64,000 nucleotides of DNA, from assembly GCF_002234615.1 (NCBI RefSeq), contig NZ_NMQW01000024.1, positions 38,411 to 102,410 on the forward strand, given 5' to 3'. The DNA comes from Paenibacillus rigui (lineage in GTDB: Bacteria > Bacillota > Bacilli > Paenibacillales > NBRC-103111). The first letter of the stretch is position 1, and every line of letters starts with the position of its first letter. A program made the position numbers and the translations under genes. Under the pieces are notes generated by a model. That model searched no databases and was not told the DNA's origin. It saw only the letters and a program-made list of their open reading frames with translations. Below are positions 27,017-36,105 of the stretch, piece by piece.

Positions 27017-27125
27017 TGTTAAACCCTCCGTATGCCAATCTTCCTATATTTATAGTACAATACTTTACCCTATCCTGCACTCAGTTTTTTGGAAAATGAC
27101 GGATGATCCCGAAGGCAGGAATGTA

Positions 27126-27154
27126 TTGTCGCGCCTTGGTTTTTCTAGTACTAT
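27126..27154 (+). promoter_or_regulatory. Candidate promoter of the DUF4280-MORN operon
   Basis: TTGTCG (27126-27131) and TACTAT (27149-27154) are 17 bases apart and lie about 50 bases before the DUF4280 start. The same 190-base gap must also hold the leftward promoter of the TolC-like gene; a TATAAA at about 27,048-27,053 on the minus strand is a possible -10 element with no clear -35. Confidence 0.4.
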
Positions 27155-27206
27155 GAAAGTAACAATGACCAGATGAACCGTGTCCGGATTCAAGAAAAGA
27201 GGATGT

Positions 27207-27593
27207 ATGGGAAACCTCGTATGCGGAGGAGCCATGCTTCAATGCTCCTTCGGGGTCGCGCCTAGCTCTCTGATGGTGCTCCCCACAAATCGTGTCATGA
27301 CCTCCATGCCTATCGCTAACATTATGGATAATAAGCCGATGGTGAACATTTTACCTTTCGGGATGTGCAACTCTATGTCCAATCCTACCGTAGCTGCTGC
27401 AACCGCCGCCAAGCTGGGGGTCTTTACCCCCATGCCTTGCGTCCCGGTCGTTGCCGCCCCGTGGGCTCCAGGCTCTCCTACCGTGCTCGTTGCGAATATG
27501 CCCGCCCTCAACAATACGTCCAAATGCATGTGCAATTGGGGCGGCGTCATTCAGGTCGTACAGCCGGGTCAAATGACCATTCAAGTGCCTTAA
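27207..27593 (+). CDS. DUF4280 / PAAR-like spike-tip protein
   Basis: The 128-residue protein has the DUF4280 pattern: an N-terminal MGNLVCGGAMLQCSFG, a middle ANIMDNKPMVNILPFGMC and a C-terminal CMCNWGGVIQVVQPGQ. DUF4280 proteins are PAAR-like, and PAAR proteins cap the spike of contractile injection systems. Its Cys residues could help bind metal. ATG 27207 follows AAGAGG. An upstream in-frame start at 27180 would add nine residues and is less likely. It is the first gene of a plus-strand pair set apart from the main particle operon. Confidence 0.82.
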   Translation: MGNLVCGGAMLQCSFGVAPSSLMVLPTNRVMTSMPIANIMDNKPMVNILPFGMCNSMSNPTVAAATAAKLGVFTPMPCVPVVAAPWAPGSPTVLVANMPALNNTSKCMCNWGGVIQVVQPGQMTIQVP

Positions 27594-27611
27594 CAATCGT
27601 TCCCGAGGGAA

Positions 27612-29342
27612 GTGAACCAAGCAAGCATGAGCAATGAACCCGTCAAAATGCTCGAAACGGTATTCAAGCCGATCCTGAACCCCTTCGTCGTCAAAGCGCT
27701 GAAGCCGATTCAGGATGCGAAGAAGCTGCCCGCCATCGCGATTAAGAAATTCCAAGCCCTTGCAGGCGCAATGCTCCGGACCAAGGAAACGTCTCTCGCA
27801 AACTATGTGTCTATCGGACAATATTACGTCTCCAAGCGGCTGCTTTTATTCATCGCGCTGCTGATCGGCCTACTCATTTATGTTATCTTCTGGCCCCCTG
27901 CCTTGGTCAGGCATTACTTCGGCATTCTTCCGACCGTCCGGCAGGACACGCCCAAAATGGCGGCCTTCTCCGGCCAGGCCAAGGTCGTGGATGAGAGCAA
28001 AAAGGCGCGGTACGTCGGAGACCTGGACGCCGGGCTATACTCAGGCAACGGCAAGCTCTACAACGCCGATGGCATCCTGACCTATGAAGGCCAGTTTGAA
28101 AAAGGCCTGAAAAGCGGCACCGGCGCTTTATTCAACGATCAAGGCAATCCCGTCTACAAAGGCCTGTTTGCAGCCGATCAATACAACGGTGCAGGGACTT
28201 TATACGGCGACGGAAAAAAAATACGCTACACCGGCGAGTTCGTCAACGGTGCCTTCGGCGGCCAAGGCAAGCTGTTCGATGCTTCCGGCGCGTTAATGTA
28301 CGAGGGCGCTTTTCAGAACGGCCGGTATCAAGGCGCCGGAAAATCTTTTTCCGCCTCAGGCAAGGTCATCTACGAAGGCGAATGGGCCAGCGGCGAATAC
28401 CAGGGAGCCGGCAAGCTGTTCGACGAGCAGGGAACCCTGCTGTACGAGGGCGGATTTAAAAACAACCGCTATTCCGGCGAAGGCTCGGAGTATTACGCGA
28501 ACGGATTCTTGAAATACAAGGGAGCCTTTCTGGTCGGCACGTACAACGGCGAAGGCGTCCTCAACAATGAGAAGGGCGTGATACGGCTCAAAGGCTCCTT
28601 CCAGAACGGAGCTCTAAACGGCCTCGGCGAGGCTTACGATGAGACCGGCAAGCTCACTTACAAGGGGAGCTTTGCCAACAGCGTCTATGACGGCTTCGGT
28701 ACCTTATTCGACGCGGACGGGACCCCAATGCTGAAGTCGTTCTTCGCCGCAGGCCACGCCCGCCTGGAAGGCTTCATAGGCCTTCCGAGCAAAAAAGCCG
28801 AGGCGCTCCTCGGCAAGCCGGGCGATGTCGCCCTGCTCGGTGATGCCTTGTCCGCGCCGGATGCGTCGGCAACGCCTGGCAGCCCGGCGGTGCCGGCCGG
28901 AGCAAGTGCCGCTCCCGGTGCTGCCGCCGGTGCTGCCGCATCCGGCCTGACCGCAGGCGGAGGAGCCACAGCGGCTGCGGGTGCCGATGCAGCCGCTGTG
29001 GCAGGTGCTGCGCCGATCAAGCTGCAGATGAACTACCCCGATGTGCAGATGTCGCTCATCGCCGAGCCTTCGGTCTCTAATCCGAAGGAGGCCGTCATTA
29101 CTTCGGTCAGCGTGTGGGGCAGCAAGCCTCTTGCTTGGCTGCAGCCGGAGCTGGAGACGTTCACCGAAGGCGCCAAGGTCAACGACGCCGGCTACAAAAA
29201 GGTCTCCGCCAAGCTGCCGGCAGGCGACGGATTATACCTGAATACGTATGCCAAGGATGATTATCTGTACGGGTTAACTCTTACCTCCAAAGGCCAAAAG
29301 CCTCAGCTGCTGGAGGTTCAATCATTGAAACCCTTACCTTAA
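27612..29342 (+). CDS. Membrane-anchored MORN-repeat protein
   Basis: The 576-residue protein has a cytoplasmic N-terminus, one membrane segment (LLLFIALLIGLLIYVIFW, about residues 77-94), then about ten MORN repeats with YxGxF..G.Y.GxGxLY pattern at 23-24-residue spacing (about 130-370), an Ala/Pro/Gly linker and a C-terminal domain of unknown type. MORN repeats form an elongated beta structure that often binds membranes or proteins. It directly follows the DUF4280 gene and is ended by a strong hairpin. The start is either GTG 27612 or ATG 27627; neither has an ideal ribosome binding site. Function is unknown; docking or anchoring of the particle is one possibility. Confidence 0.8.
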   Translation: MNQASMSNEPVKMLETVFKPILNPFVVKALKPIQDAKKLPAIAIKKFQALAGAMLRTKETSLANYVSIGQYYVSKRLLLFIALLIGLLIYVIFWPPALVRHYFGILPTVRQDTPKMAAFSGQAKVVDESKKARYVGDLDAGLYSGNGKLYNADGILTYEGQFEKGLKSGTGALFNDQGNPVYKGLFAADQYNGAGTLYGDGKKIRYTGEFVNGAFGGQGKLFDASGALMYEGAFQNGRYQGAGKSFSASGKVIYEGEWASGEYQGAGKLFDEQGTLLYEGGFKNNRYSGEGSEYYANGFLKYKGAFLVGTYNGEGVLNNEKGVIRLKGSFQNGALNGLGEAYDETGKLTYKGSFANSVYDGFGTLFDADGTPMLKSFFAAGHARLEGFIGLPSKKAEALLGKPGDVALLGDALSAPDASATPGSPAVPAGASAAPGAAAGAAASGLTAGGGATAAAGADAAAVAGAAPIKLQMNYPDVQMSLIAEPSVSNPKEAVITSVSVWGSKPLAWLQPELETFTEGAKVNDAGYKKVSAKLPAGDGLYLNTYAKDDYLYGLTLTSKGQKPQLLEVQSLKPLP

Positions 29343-29346
29343 CCCT

Positions 29347-29390
29347 AACGTTCAAGCCCTGCCCTTTTTTCGGCAGGGCTTGTTTGTCTT
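29347..29390 (+). terminator. Terminator of the DUF4280-MORN operon
   Basis: AAGCCCTGCC (29354-29363) pairs perfectly with GGCAGGGCTT (29372-29381), followed by GTTTGTCTT. It begins four bases after the MORN stop codon. Stem and flanks recur in inverted orientation at 29,988-30,028. Confidence 0.9.
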
Positions 29391-29610
29391 CTCCCCGGGA
29401 GGGAGAAGGGCCTCCCCCCTAGGATTAGGGCTGTTAAGGCTTCACGGTTGTGGGGAAGGTTCCCCGGATTTTAGGGCGTTTGCAAGGCCTGTCGAGGGTT
29501 TTATGGTCTACATGATCTTACGGTTTACAAGGTTCTATGGTCTACAAGGCCCTAGGATTTGTAAGATCATAAGTTTTTCAAGCCCTTACGGCCGTTCGCC
29601 GCCGACAGAG

Positions 29611-29731
29611 TCCGGTGGGGTATGCCTCGGAAGAGTTTACGTCCGCCTTTGAGACCCATGAACCCTCCGCTGCTCCTATATTCAAAGGTTCATGGGTCTC
29701 AACAGCGGCTGTAGAGGCATACCCCACCGGA
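29611..29731. repeat. Nested 121-base palindrome
   Basis: The outer arm TCCGGTGGGGTATGCCTC (29611-29628) has its exact reverse complement at 29714-29731. The inner arm TTGAGACCCATGAACC (29649-29664) has its exact reverse complement at 29687-29702. The loop is 22 bases. It could fold as a long cruciform or RNA stem. Confidence 0.9.
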
Positions 29732-29781
29732 CGGCCCCGGGCGGCTGATCCCTCCTGATTCTATGATTCTTAGAATCCTTT

Positions 29782-29897
29782 GAGTCATTCAAGTCATTCA
29801 AGCCCTTTAAGTCCTTTAAGCCCTTTAAGCCCTATGAATCCTTGAAGCTTTTGAAGCTTTTGAAGCTTTTGAAGCTTTTGAAGCCCTTGAAGCCTTG
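29782..29897. repeat. Degenerate 9-base tandem array
   Basis: About thirteen 9-base units run without interruption, starting as AAGTCATTC-like, then AAGCCCTTT-like, then four exact AAGCTTTTG copies. The frame it makes on the minus strand is a simple L-Q-K or G-L-K repeat with no start signal, so I treat it as non-coding microsatellite sequence. Confidence 0.85.
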
Positions 29898-29987
29898 AAA
29901 TCCTTCCACTCCTCCAACTCCTGCAGCCCCCGGTCCTTTCCGTCCCCCATCCCAGCCAGCCCTCGTCCCGCCAGCCGTTCCCTCCGC

Positions 29988-30028
29988 AAGACAAACAAGC
30001 CCTGCCTCCCCGGCAGGGCTTGAACGTT
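29988..30028 (-). terminator. Terminator of the main eCIS operon
   Basis: On the minus strand AAGCCCTGCC (30021-30012) pairs with GGCAGGGCTT (30006-29997), followed by GTTTGTCTT. It starts at the stop codon of the gene ending at 30027. It is an inverted near-copy of the terminator at 29,347-29,390. Confidence 0.9.
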
Positions 30029-31667
30029 ACATCGAGTCCGATCCGCTGGCCGCCTCCGAAAGCATGGCCAGCGCTTCGTCCAAGGCTCCCTTGGCCGCGC
30101 TGCCCTGCTCCGTGCGGCAGGCCCACCAGCGGATGCGGACCTTGGTGGCTTCGGTCGCCTGCTGCAGCCGGATTCCGATACGGAACGTCCCTTTTTTCGG
30201 ATAGACAACGGTTCCGATCTTCAGCTCAGGCAAATCCGCCTCCAGCTCGCTGCCCTTAAATACGTCGGCTGCACCGAAATAGACACGGTCTCCGGTATTC
30301 AGCATATCCGAAAGCACATCATCCGCCGATTCCTCGACAGCCGTGACGATCCACACATTGCCTTCACCCAAACCGTGCTCCAATTCGGAGGATACGTAAT
30401 TGCGGGTCGCCTTGCCGAACGGCACAGAAAAGCTTGAGAACGGAATGATAGGAATATCGACCACACCGGACTTGATCGTGTCGGACACTTTGGCAATCGC
30501 CTCCGGAAGAGCGATAGGGGCCGCCTCCAGCACCCTCGCTTCCTGCTCCGCATCAGGGTCCGGCAGCGTCAGCACCGGATTGGACTGCACATGCTTCACC
30601 GCTATCCGTTGAGCGGCGGCGCGATGCAGCCGGTAGTGAACCGAGGTGTTGTACACGTACTCGTCGAAGGGGACCTGTTCCACCTTCTCGATAACATAGG
30701 TTGGTCCCATTTGGAGCAGCCCGATTTTGGCCAAATAAATGCATGGCTCGGACGGGGCATCCAAGGAAGCGTCTAGAGAGCTTTTAACGTAGTCGTCCAT
30801 CCACTGCTCCTCCACCGAACCATCCATGATCTGGATGATCCCGCTCTCCGGCGAGTGGACATCGATCTGTTTATCTCCAATGTAAAGCGCGCCTGTTCCC
30901 TGCTTCACCTGCACCGTCGCCTTGGTCGAGGCTGCTCCATCCGCCTGCAGACGAACCTTGAATTCATACTCCGTCTCCTGCGTATCCTGCGGCTCCAGGA
31001 AAGCAACCACCGCTCCGTCCAGCAGCTCCAGCCTTTCGACAGCCGGCTCGAAGTCGAATCGGATTTTCCCCGCTTGCAGCGTCTTTTCGATCCGGATCTT
31101 CATATCGAACGGCTGTCCCGGATTCACATACTTCGGGGTAATCTGAAGCACGCGCACCGAGCTGTCCTGATACAGCACCACCGTCTGCTCGATCAGAGAG
31201 CCCAAAGGCAAGGAGGACGGATCCGGCGCTTCCTCACGGATGAACAAACGGTACGATTCCAGCGTCCGGTTGTACTCGCTGATCTCATCGGAACGGACGG
31301 AAGCATTCGCAACCGAATGAACCGGTTCTTTCCCTTTCTCGTCATACGCGATGCAGAGATACACGTTTTTGGCATACTCGTTATTCGTAAAGCCTTCCAT
31401 CATGGACAGCTTGAACGTGGCAGGCGAAGGCACGATAATTTCCCGTCCGAGCGCGTCGATCGCGGCGCCCATTTCGACCGAAATGCTTTTGTCGTCTACC
31501 GCAATGACCTGCAGGCCGGTAATGACCCCGACGCCATGGAGCAGCCGGTTCATCATACGCCGCTTGTCGTTAAAATATTTTTGCTCCGATTCGAAATCGC
31601 GGACGGTCAGCAGCTTGCCATAAAAATAACGATTGCGTTCAAACGGATAATAACGTGTTTTTTTCAT
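30027..31667 (-). CDS. eCIS-associated conserved protein of unknown function
   Basis: The 546-residue protein begins with RNRYFYGKLLTVRDFESEQK and then NRLLHGVGVITGLQV, an N-terminal block I associate with proteins in contractile injection loci. The rest is mostly beta-rich and acidic, with no catalytic motif I can name. GGGAGGG lies upstream of ATG 31667. It is the last gene of the particle operon, after the gpI-like baseplate gene, a position often taken by fibre or baseplate-accessory genes. That role is inference only. Confidence 0.7.
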   Translation of the reverse strand: MKKTRYYPFERNRYFYGKLLTVRDFESEQKYFNDKRRMMNRLLHGVGVITGLQVIAVDDKSISVEMGAAIDALGREIIVPSPATFKLSMMEGFTNNEYAKNVYLCIAYDEKGKEPVHSVANASVRSDEISEYNRTLESYRLFIREEAPDPSSLPLGSLIEQTVVLYQDSSVRVLQITPKYVNPGQPFDMKIRIEKTLQAGKIRFDFEPAVERLELLDGAVVAFLEPQDTQETEYEFKVRLQADGAASTKATVQVKQGTGALYIGDKQIDVHSPESGIIQIMDGSVEEQWMDDYVKSSLDASLDAPSEPCIYLAKIGLLQMGPTYVIEKVEQVPFDEYVYNTSVHYRLHRAAAQRIAVKHVQSNPVLTLPDPDAEQEARVLEAAPIALPEAIAKVSDTIKSGVVDIPIIPFSSFSVPFGKATRNYVSSELEHGLGEGNVWIVTAVEESADDVLSDMLNTGDRVYFGAADVFKGSELEADLPELKIGTVVYPKKGTFRIGIRLQQATEATKVRIRWWACRTEQGSAAKGALDEALAMLSEAASGSDSM

Positions 31668-31698
31668 GAGGGGTTCCCTCCCTTTCCCAGTCCTATCA

Positions 31699-33795
31699 TT
31701 ATTCCAACTCCGAATCGAGGCCCAAGCGGGTATGCTGATCCATCCGTTTGTCCATATCTACGTCAATCAGGATGGTGTTGTAAGGCATCGACGAACGCTC
31801 ATCGAGCATCAGCAGCGTCGGCTCCGATAAATAAGTGTTAATTCCAAGATATGTGTGCATATCCGCATACATCCACGGCTGAAGCTCAATCAGTCTGCCT
31901 TCCGTATAAGCCGGCTTTTGATCGTCAATGATCCGCTCAATCATCAGCCTCTGCTGATCCGTGCGAATTGTCTCCGGCGGAAGCATCACGCAGAATGTAT
32001 AGGGGTTATCCCCATACAGCTGGGTAAACAACTGCCACAACCCGGACGATTCCTGCATCTGCTGAATTTGAAAATATTCCACCACCAAGGGATCTACACC
32101 GGTATACAAATGAAGCATCCGCTGCAGACCGGCCCGCGTGCCTCTGAGCTTATACAGCTCCGGCGCCTGCTTGATCAGCTGACGAAGCTTGCTTTCCTCC
32201 CAGACGTCCTCTTTGGATACGGCGAGCCAGCCGCCGAGCCACTTCAAATAGTCCCCTGACACCGCGTCCGGATCAAAATAGGTGCTGACCTTGTCGATCG
32301 TTTCCTCCATATCGTCAAAAAACGTGCCGAACAGCGACAGAAACCGCTCCAGGAACGAATTCTCATCCTCCTGATACAGCGGTGGCAGGTAGGAAATGAG
32401 TGACGTCCTCGGGAAATAGACTCGAAGCTTACGAATGAGGGGCGTATTTTTCTCGCTGCCGATCAAGTGGATTTTGAACCACAGGTAGCGTCCCTTGGCG
32501 TTCATCAGCAGTGCGTCCTTGGGGTTGACAATCGGCTCCGACCAAATAGCCTCTGTCGCCTGCAGCTTTTCCCTCAGAGGGATATGCGGGGAGCCCAAGT
32601 AAGCGGAATAATCGATGTATTGCCCGTTGATCCAGCCGAATTTCTCCTCCGAAGTAAAATACGAGATCCGTATTTGCGTCTCTTCCGGAAGGTCCGCGTC
32701 AAGCCAAATTTTGTGCCATGCCGTTTCCGACTCCGTCGTGTCCAGCTCGGGCGACAGATACACTCCCTCCGGCATGCCCGACTCGCTCCAGAGCCCTGTC
32801 CGCTCCTGGAGCTCCAGCATCCGGATCATCCCCGCCTCCCGGTTCAGCACAATCATATGCCCTTGGGTATCGTGAAGGAGCTTGTCGACTCGCCCACGAA
32901 AACCGAGCACCCGGGTATGGAACATCCCCTTCTCGCCGAATTGCAAAATATACCGATCCTCCGCCCCCGCAGCTCCGATACCGCTCTCCCCTACGAAGAG
33001 ATGATGGTTCGTATCAATGGAAAGCCCCGAGCATCTGCCGGAGGAGGATACCGAAAAAAGAGTGCGAAGCGTCCCATCCGCCTGGAAGCAGGCTACTGAT
33101 TTTCGTTCGGCATCCAGCACGGCAACGCCCCCATCAGGGTCAGCCGCAATAAAATACCGCCCGGCCAGCCGTCCCAGCTGTACCGCCGCATCCAGACGCA
33201 GCACGTCATGCTCGAAGACCTGCGTCACTTCTCCCGCTTTCCACTGCAGCACCGCTATTTTCCCTTCTTCCGGTACTTCCAGGTTTCCATTCACGCCAAC
33301 CATAATTTCTAAGGGAACCACGGTGTATACATGCTGCTTTCCATCCGCCGCTATGGCCAAGGGATACAGTGTGAGCCCATTCCATTCCCGGGCGGACCAC
33401 AACAGCTGCCCGTTGGAGGCAGAGACGGAAGCAAGGGTGCGTTCCCCCGCCGCATCTGCAATAAACAGCATGTCAGCCCCGGCAGCCAGCATCGCTTGGG
33501 AGGTAAACAGCTCGTGTCCGGTTCGGAATAAAGCTTCCTTGTGGCGGCTTTCCACGTCGTATATCCACAGATTTGCGTGCTCGTCGAGCAAGTACAGCCT
33601 GCCTCCGAAACTCACCGCCATATCGGCAATCGCCGCGATGCCATCCATTTCGTCCAAAGTGACAGTACGATACACACCGTATCTTGGCTTACGGGTAATG
33701 GACAGCCCCTGGTCTTCGACCAGCAGATTGGCAGCAGTACCCTGCTCCCAGTCCAACTGCTTATTGAGCGAAAAAAACTTCATCGGCTCTGCCAC
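31699..33795 (-). CDS. Baseplate gpI-like tail protein with N-terminal beta-propeller
   Basis: The C-terminal third (about residues 455-600) matches the phage tail protein I / TIGR02242 type, with SLISYLPPLYQEDENSFLERFL (shortened), DPDAVSGDYLKWLGGWLAV and LYKLRGTRAGLQRMLHLYTG. The first 350 residues show repeated beta-propeller-like strands (GGRLYLLDEHANLWIYD, GHMIVLNREAGMIRML). In Afp/PVC the gpI-like protein links the baseplate wedge. It starts at GTG 33795 with GGGGAGG upstream and has 698 residues. The propeller could contact a ligand or a sister subunit. Confidence 0.85.
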   Translation of the reverse strand: MAEPMKFFSLNKQLDWEQGTAANLLVEDQGLSITRKPRYGVYRTVTLDEMDGIAAIADMAVSFGGRLYLLDEHANLWIYDVESRHKEALFRTGHELFTSQAMLAAGADMLFIADAAGERTLASVSASNGQLLWSAREWNGLTLYPLAIAADGKQHVYTVVPLEIMVGVNGNLEVPEEGKIAVLQWKAGEVTQVFEHDVLRLDAAVQLGRLAGRYFIAADPDGGVAVLDAERKSVACFQADGTLRTLFSVSSSGRCSGLSIDTNHHLFVGESGIGAAGAEDRYILQFGEKGMFHTRVLGFRGRVDKLLHDTQGHMIVLNREAGMIRMLELQERTGLWSESGMPEGVYLSPELDTTESETAWHKIWLDADLPEETQIRISYFTSEEKFGWINGQYIDYSAYLGSPHIPLREKLQATEAIWSEPIVNPKDALLMNAKGRYLWFKIHLIGSEKNTPLIRKLRVYFPRTSLISYLPPLYQEDENSFLERFLSLFGTFFDDMEETIDKVSTYFDPDAVSGDYLKWLGGWLAVSKEDVWEESKLRQLIKQAPELYKLRGTRAGLQRMLHLYTGVDPLVVEYFQIQQMQESSGLWQLFTQLYGDNPYTFCVMLPPETIRTDQQRLMIERIIDDQKPAYTEGRLIELQPWMYADMHTYLGINTYLSEPTLLMLDERSSMPYNTILIDVDMDKRMDQHTRLGLDSELE

Positions 33796-33828
33796 GCCTC
33801 TGCCTCCCCTTAAGCGGCGCCGCCGCTT

Positions 33829-36072
33829 TTATAAATCGTTCAAGCCAATCAGCTCGATATCATGCTCGCCGGAATATACCAGACTGTAAGGCGGGATATG
33901 AATATCTCCGCCGCCATCCTTACGGATGTCTTTTCCTTCGGCATCCATCCAAAGATCCTGCACATAAACCACACCTTGCATCCGGCTGATGAGACCGTAA
34001 AGGTCCCCTCTGTAAACCGAACGACCGAAGGGCCAGCCCTCCACCCCATCCGCATGCCCCATCGGCCGAAGCAGCCGCCGGATCTCCTTAACCATCCGGC
34101 CTTGCTCCTGCTTGAGTCCGGGCTCTACAACGATCACGGCATGGACGGTAACCTTCACATAGGCCGCCGGAATGACATGTACTTGTGTCGTCAGAAGCCG
34201 ATGCCGTTCCAAGTGCTGGCTTACCGTTTCCAAAAAGCCCCTGCCCGCCTCCGGCCGGTCCCGTTCGCTGTAGGGAACGACAACGACCGTCATTTGCGCA
34301 GGGGATTTAACTCTCGGGTAATCCCTCTGCCCCGGCTTGTATAACGGGATCGCTCTCACGCGGGCCACTCTCAGCCCCGGCGTAGCCTGGGCAATGGCTT
34401 CAAAGTCTGCTGCCGTCACCGCACGATGAGGTGCGTCCAGCTCCCGGCGGGCCTGCAGCTTTGCATCCTGGAGCGATTCCGCATCTCTGCCATCCTCGGC
34501 GGGATACGGCTGGGTGACTGTGATGCCCTCCCACAACGCCGAATCGGCCTCAGCGAAGGAGCGGATCATCCCCTGCTTCACATTGCCTTCGCTGCCTCCT
34601 GACTGACACAATGAAATCCAACGCATATTGGCTGCGTCGGGGGACTTGGGGGGAATCCATCCTTCCTCATTGTTGCCGAAGCGAATGACGCCCTCTTCAG
34701 CGTCATAAACAAAGTGCCGATCGGTTGGGGCCGAGTTATCCAAGGAGTACACCGGTCTCCAGTCCTCCCACACCCTATCCCCTTCCGGCCCGTCTGGCAT
34801 AGCCACTTGCAGCAGCATGCCCTTACGCTGGTACGCACGCTTGCGCGGCACCTCGAACGCTTGCTCCGGGAGCCCATTGCTTTTGCCGATCCAACGGTCC
34901 GCTTCAAAATCCGGCTTGTATGCGATGACGCGGATATTTCTTTTCCCTTCGGGCGGTATGGCCCCGTTCACGCCATCTCCGAACCGGATCGTCAGCTTGC
35001 CATCCCGCACATTGCGGCTCAGCTCATAGCATCCGGCTTCCGCCGTGCAATCCGCGAGTCGATCGGTCTGACTCCAGTCCCTCCACCGTCCTTGCGCATC
35101 TTGGACCTGAACGATCAGCTTGCCCTGCAGCGCCAGATGCGTATCCTTGCTCAGGCGGAGGCCAGGCTCGCCTGTGCTGTGAAACGTATACGTTTGGCTG
35201 AAGCTATCCTGCTGAACCGCCGGCACTGTGTTCAACGCGAGCTTCTCCACCTTCGGCGAGATCTCATAGCCCTCGCCCAGCAGCTCACAGCAGAGCCAAT
35301 ACCGTTTTTTGTCATCGGCGGGAAAGAACGACCACGCCTTCATCGGTGAGCGGAGCATGAACACCAGCTCCCCGCTTTGGGATAAATGAACCGAGGTGTC
35401 CTTGACGAGCTCCACCGGCTGCCAGACCTCCCCTTCGGCCTCCCCTGCATACGTCCAAGCAACGCTTGCCGTGGAAATGAGCGGGGCGGCCTCCGCCGGG
35501 CCTTGGGCTACAGGTACGGGATAATCGTCGAACAGCCGGATAGACAACGTAATCTCGGTCTGTTCAGGCAGCGGACGATCCAGGCCGAGCAGCAGCCGGC
35601 TTCCCTTTCTCGCCTCGGCGCCGAACGCATAGTAAGCCACGCCGGCCTGAGGGCTGGAGGTGAATCCCCCACTCGCTCCTTCGGTGCGGACGATGACTTT
35701 TTCCACTGCCGCAGGAACCAGCTTTACCGTCTCCGCCGTCTCAAACACGTGACGGCCCGCTGCAAGCGGCGTCCCCTTGGGAATGACCGCCAGTCGGTTT
35801 GCGCTCGCAAACGTTACCTCTGCGCGGGCGGAAACCGGCTCCTTCGGCTGAATGCCGAGCAGCTTCAGAAACTTCCGTTCATTTTTCTCCGTTACCCGGT
35901 TCAAATAATATTGCTGAAGCTCGGTCATCCAGGACATCAGCTCCAGCAAAGTGATACCCGGATCATGAGCATTCTCGTCGGTCCATTCCGGCAGCAGCTT
36001 CGGTATCGACTTCCGCGCCTCCTGCAGCATTTGCTCGAAACCCCGATCATCCAAGTTCGGTATCGGCAGCAT
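33829..36072 (-). CDS. Baseplate J-like assembly protein (second copy)
   Basis: The 747-residue product begins MLPIPNLDDRGFEQMLQEAR and carries HDPGITLLELMSWMTELQQYYLNRV and ERKFLKLLGIQP, shown in part. These are features of the putative baseplate assembly family TIGR02243, with a gpJ-type fold in the second half (LTIRFGDGVNGAIPPEG, RAVTAADFEAIAQATPGLRVARV). ATG 36072 has AAGGAGG 8 bases upstream; the earlier in-frame GTG overlaps that site. With the upstream J-like protein it probably forms the two arms of the wedge, as in Afp11-type proteins. Confidence 0.88.
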   Translation of the reverse strand: MLPIPNLDDRGFEQMLQEARKSIPKLLPEWTDENAHDPGITLLELMSWMTELQQYYLNRVTEKNERKFLKLLGIQPKEPVSARAEVTFASANRLAVIPKGTPLAAGRHVFETAETVKLVPAAVEKVIVRTEGASGGFTSSPQAGVAYYAFGAEARKGSRLLLGLDRPLPEQTEITLSIRLFDDYPVPVAQGPAEAAPLISTASVAWTYAGEAEGEVWQPVELVKDTSVHLSQSGELVFMLRSPMKAWSFFPADDKKRYWLCCELLGEGYEISPKVEKLALNTVPAVQQDSFSQTYTFHSTGEPGLRLSKDTHLALQGKLIVQVQDAQGRWRDWSQTDRLADCTAEAGCYELSRNVRDGKLTIRFGDGVNGAIPPEGKRNIRVIAYKPDFEADRWIGKSNGLPEQAFEVPRKRAYQRKGMLLQVAMPDGPEGDRVWEDWRPVYSLDNSAPTDRHFVYDAEEGVIRFGNNEEGWIPPKSPDAANMRWISLCQSGGSEGNVKQGMIRSFAEADSALWEGITVTQPYPAEDGRDAESLQDAKLQARRELDAPHRAVTAADFEAIAQATPGLRVARVRAIPLYKPGQRDYPRVKSPAQMTVVVVPYSERDRPEAGRGFLETVSQHLERHRLLTTQVHVIPAAYVKVTVHAVIVVEPGLKQEQGRMVKEIRRLLRPMGHADGVEGWPFGRSVYRGDLYGLISRMQGVVYVQDLWMDAEGKDIRKDGGGDIHIPPYSLVYSGEHDIELIGLNDL

Positions 36073-36105
36073 GGGATTCACCTCCTTTTTTGCTATTTAT
36101 TCCAA

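Larger units (their letters stand above)
29391..29987. other. Structured non-coding spacer between converging operons
   Basis: No credible gene lies in these 597 bases. They hold a 10-base perfect inverted repeat ATGATCTTAC/GTAAGATCAT (29512-29521 and 29561-29570) followed by a T run, a nested palindrome at 29,611-29,731, and a 9-base tandem array at 29,782-29,897. The density of symmetric sequence is far above that of the rest of the window. Confidence 0.75.

Noticed and set aside
29794..30208. Minus-strand frames with LQK/GLK repeats below the main operon
   Set aside because: They overlap the true gene end and its terminator, have no ribosome binding site, and the repeat is explained by the 9-base tandem array.
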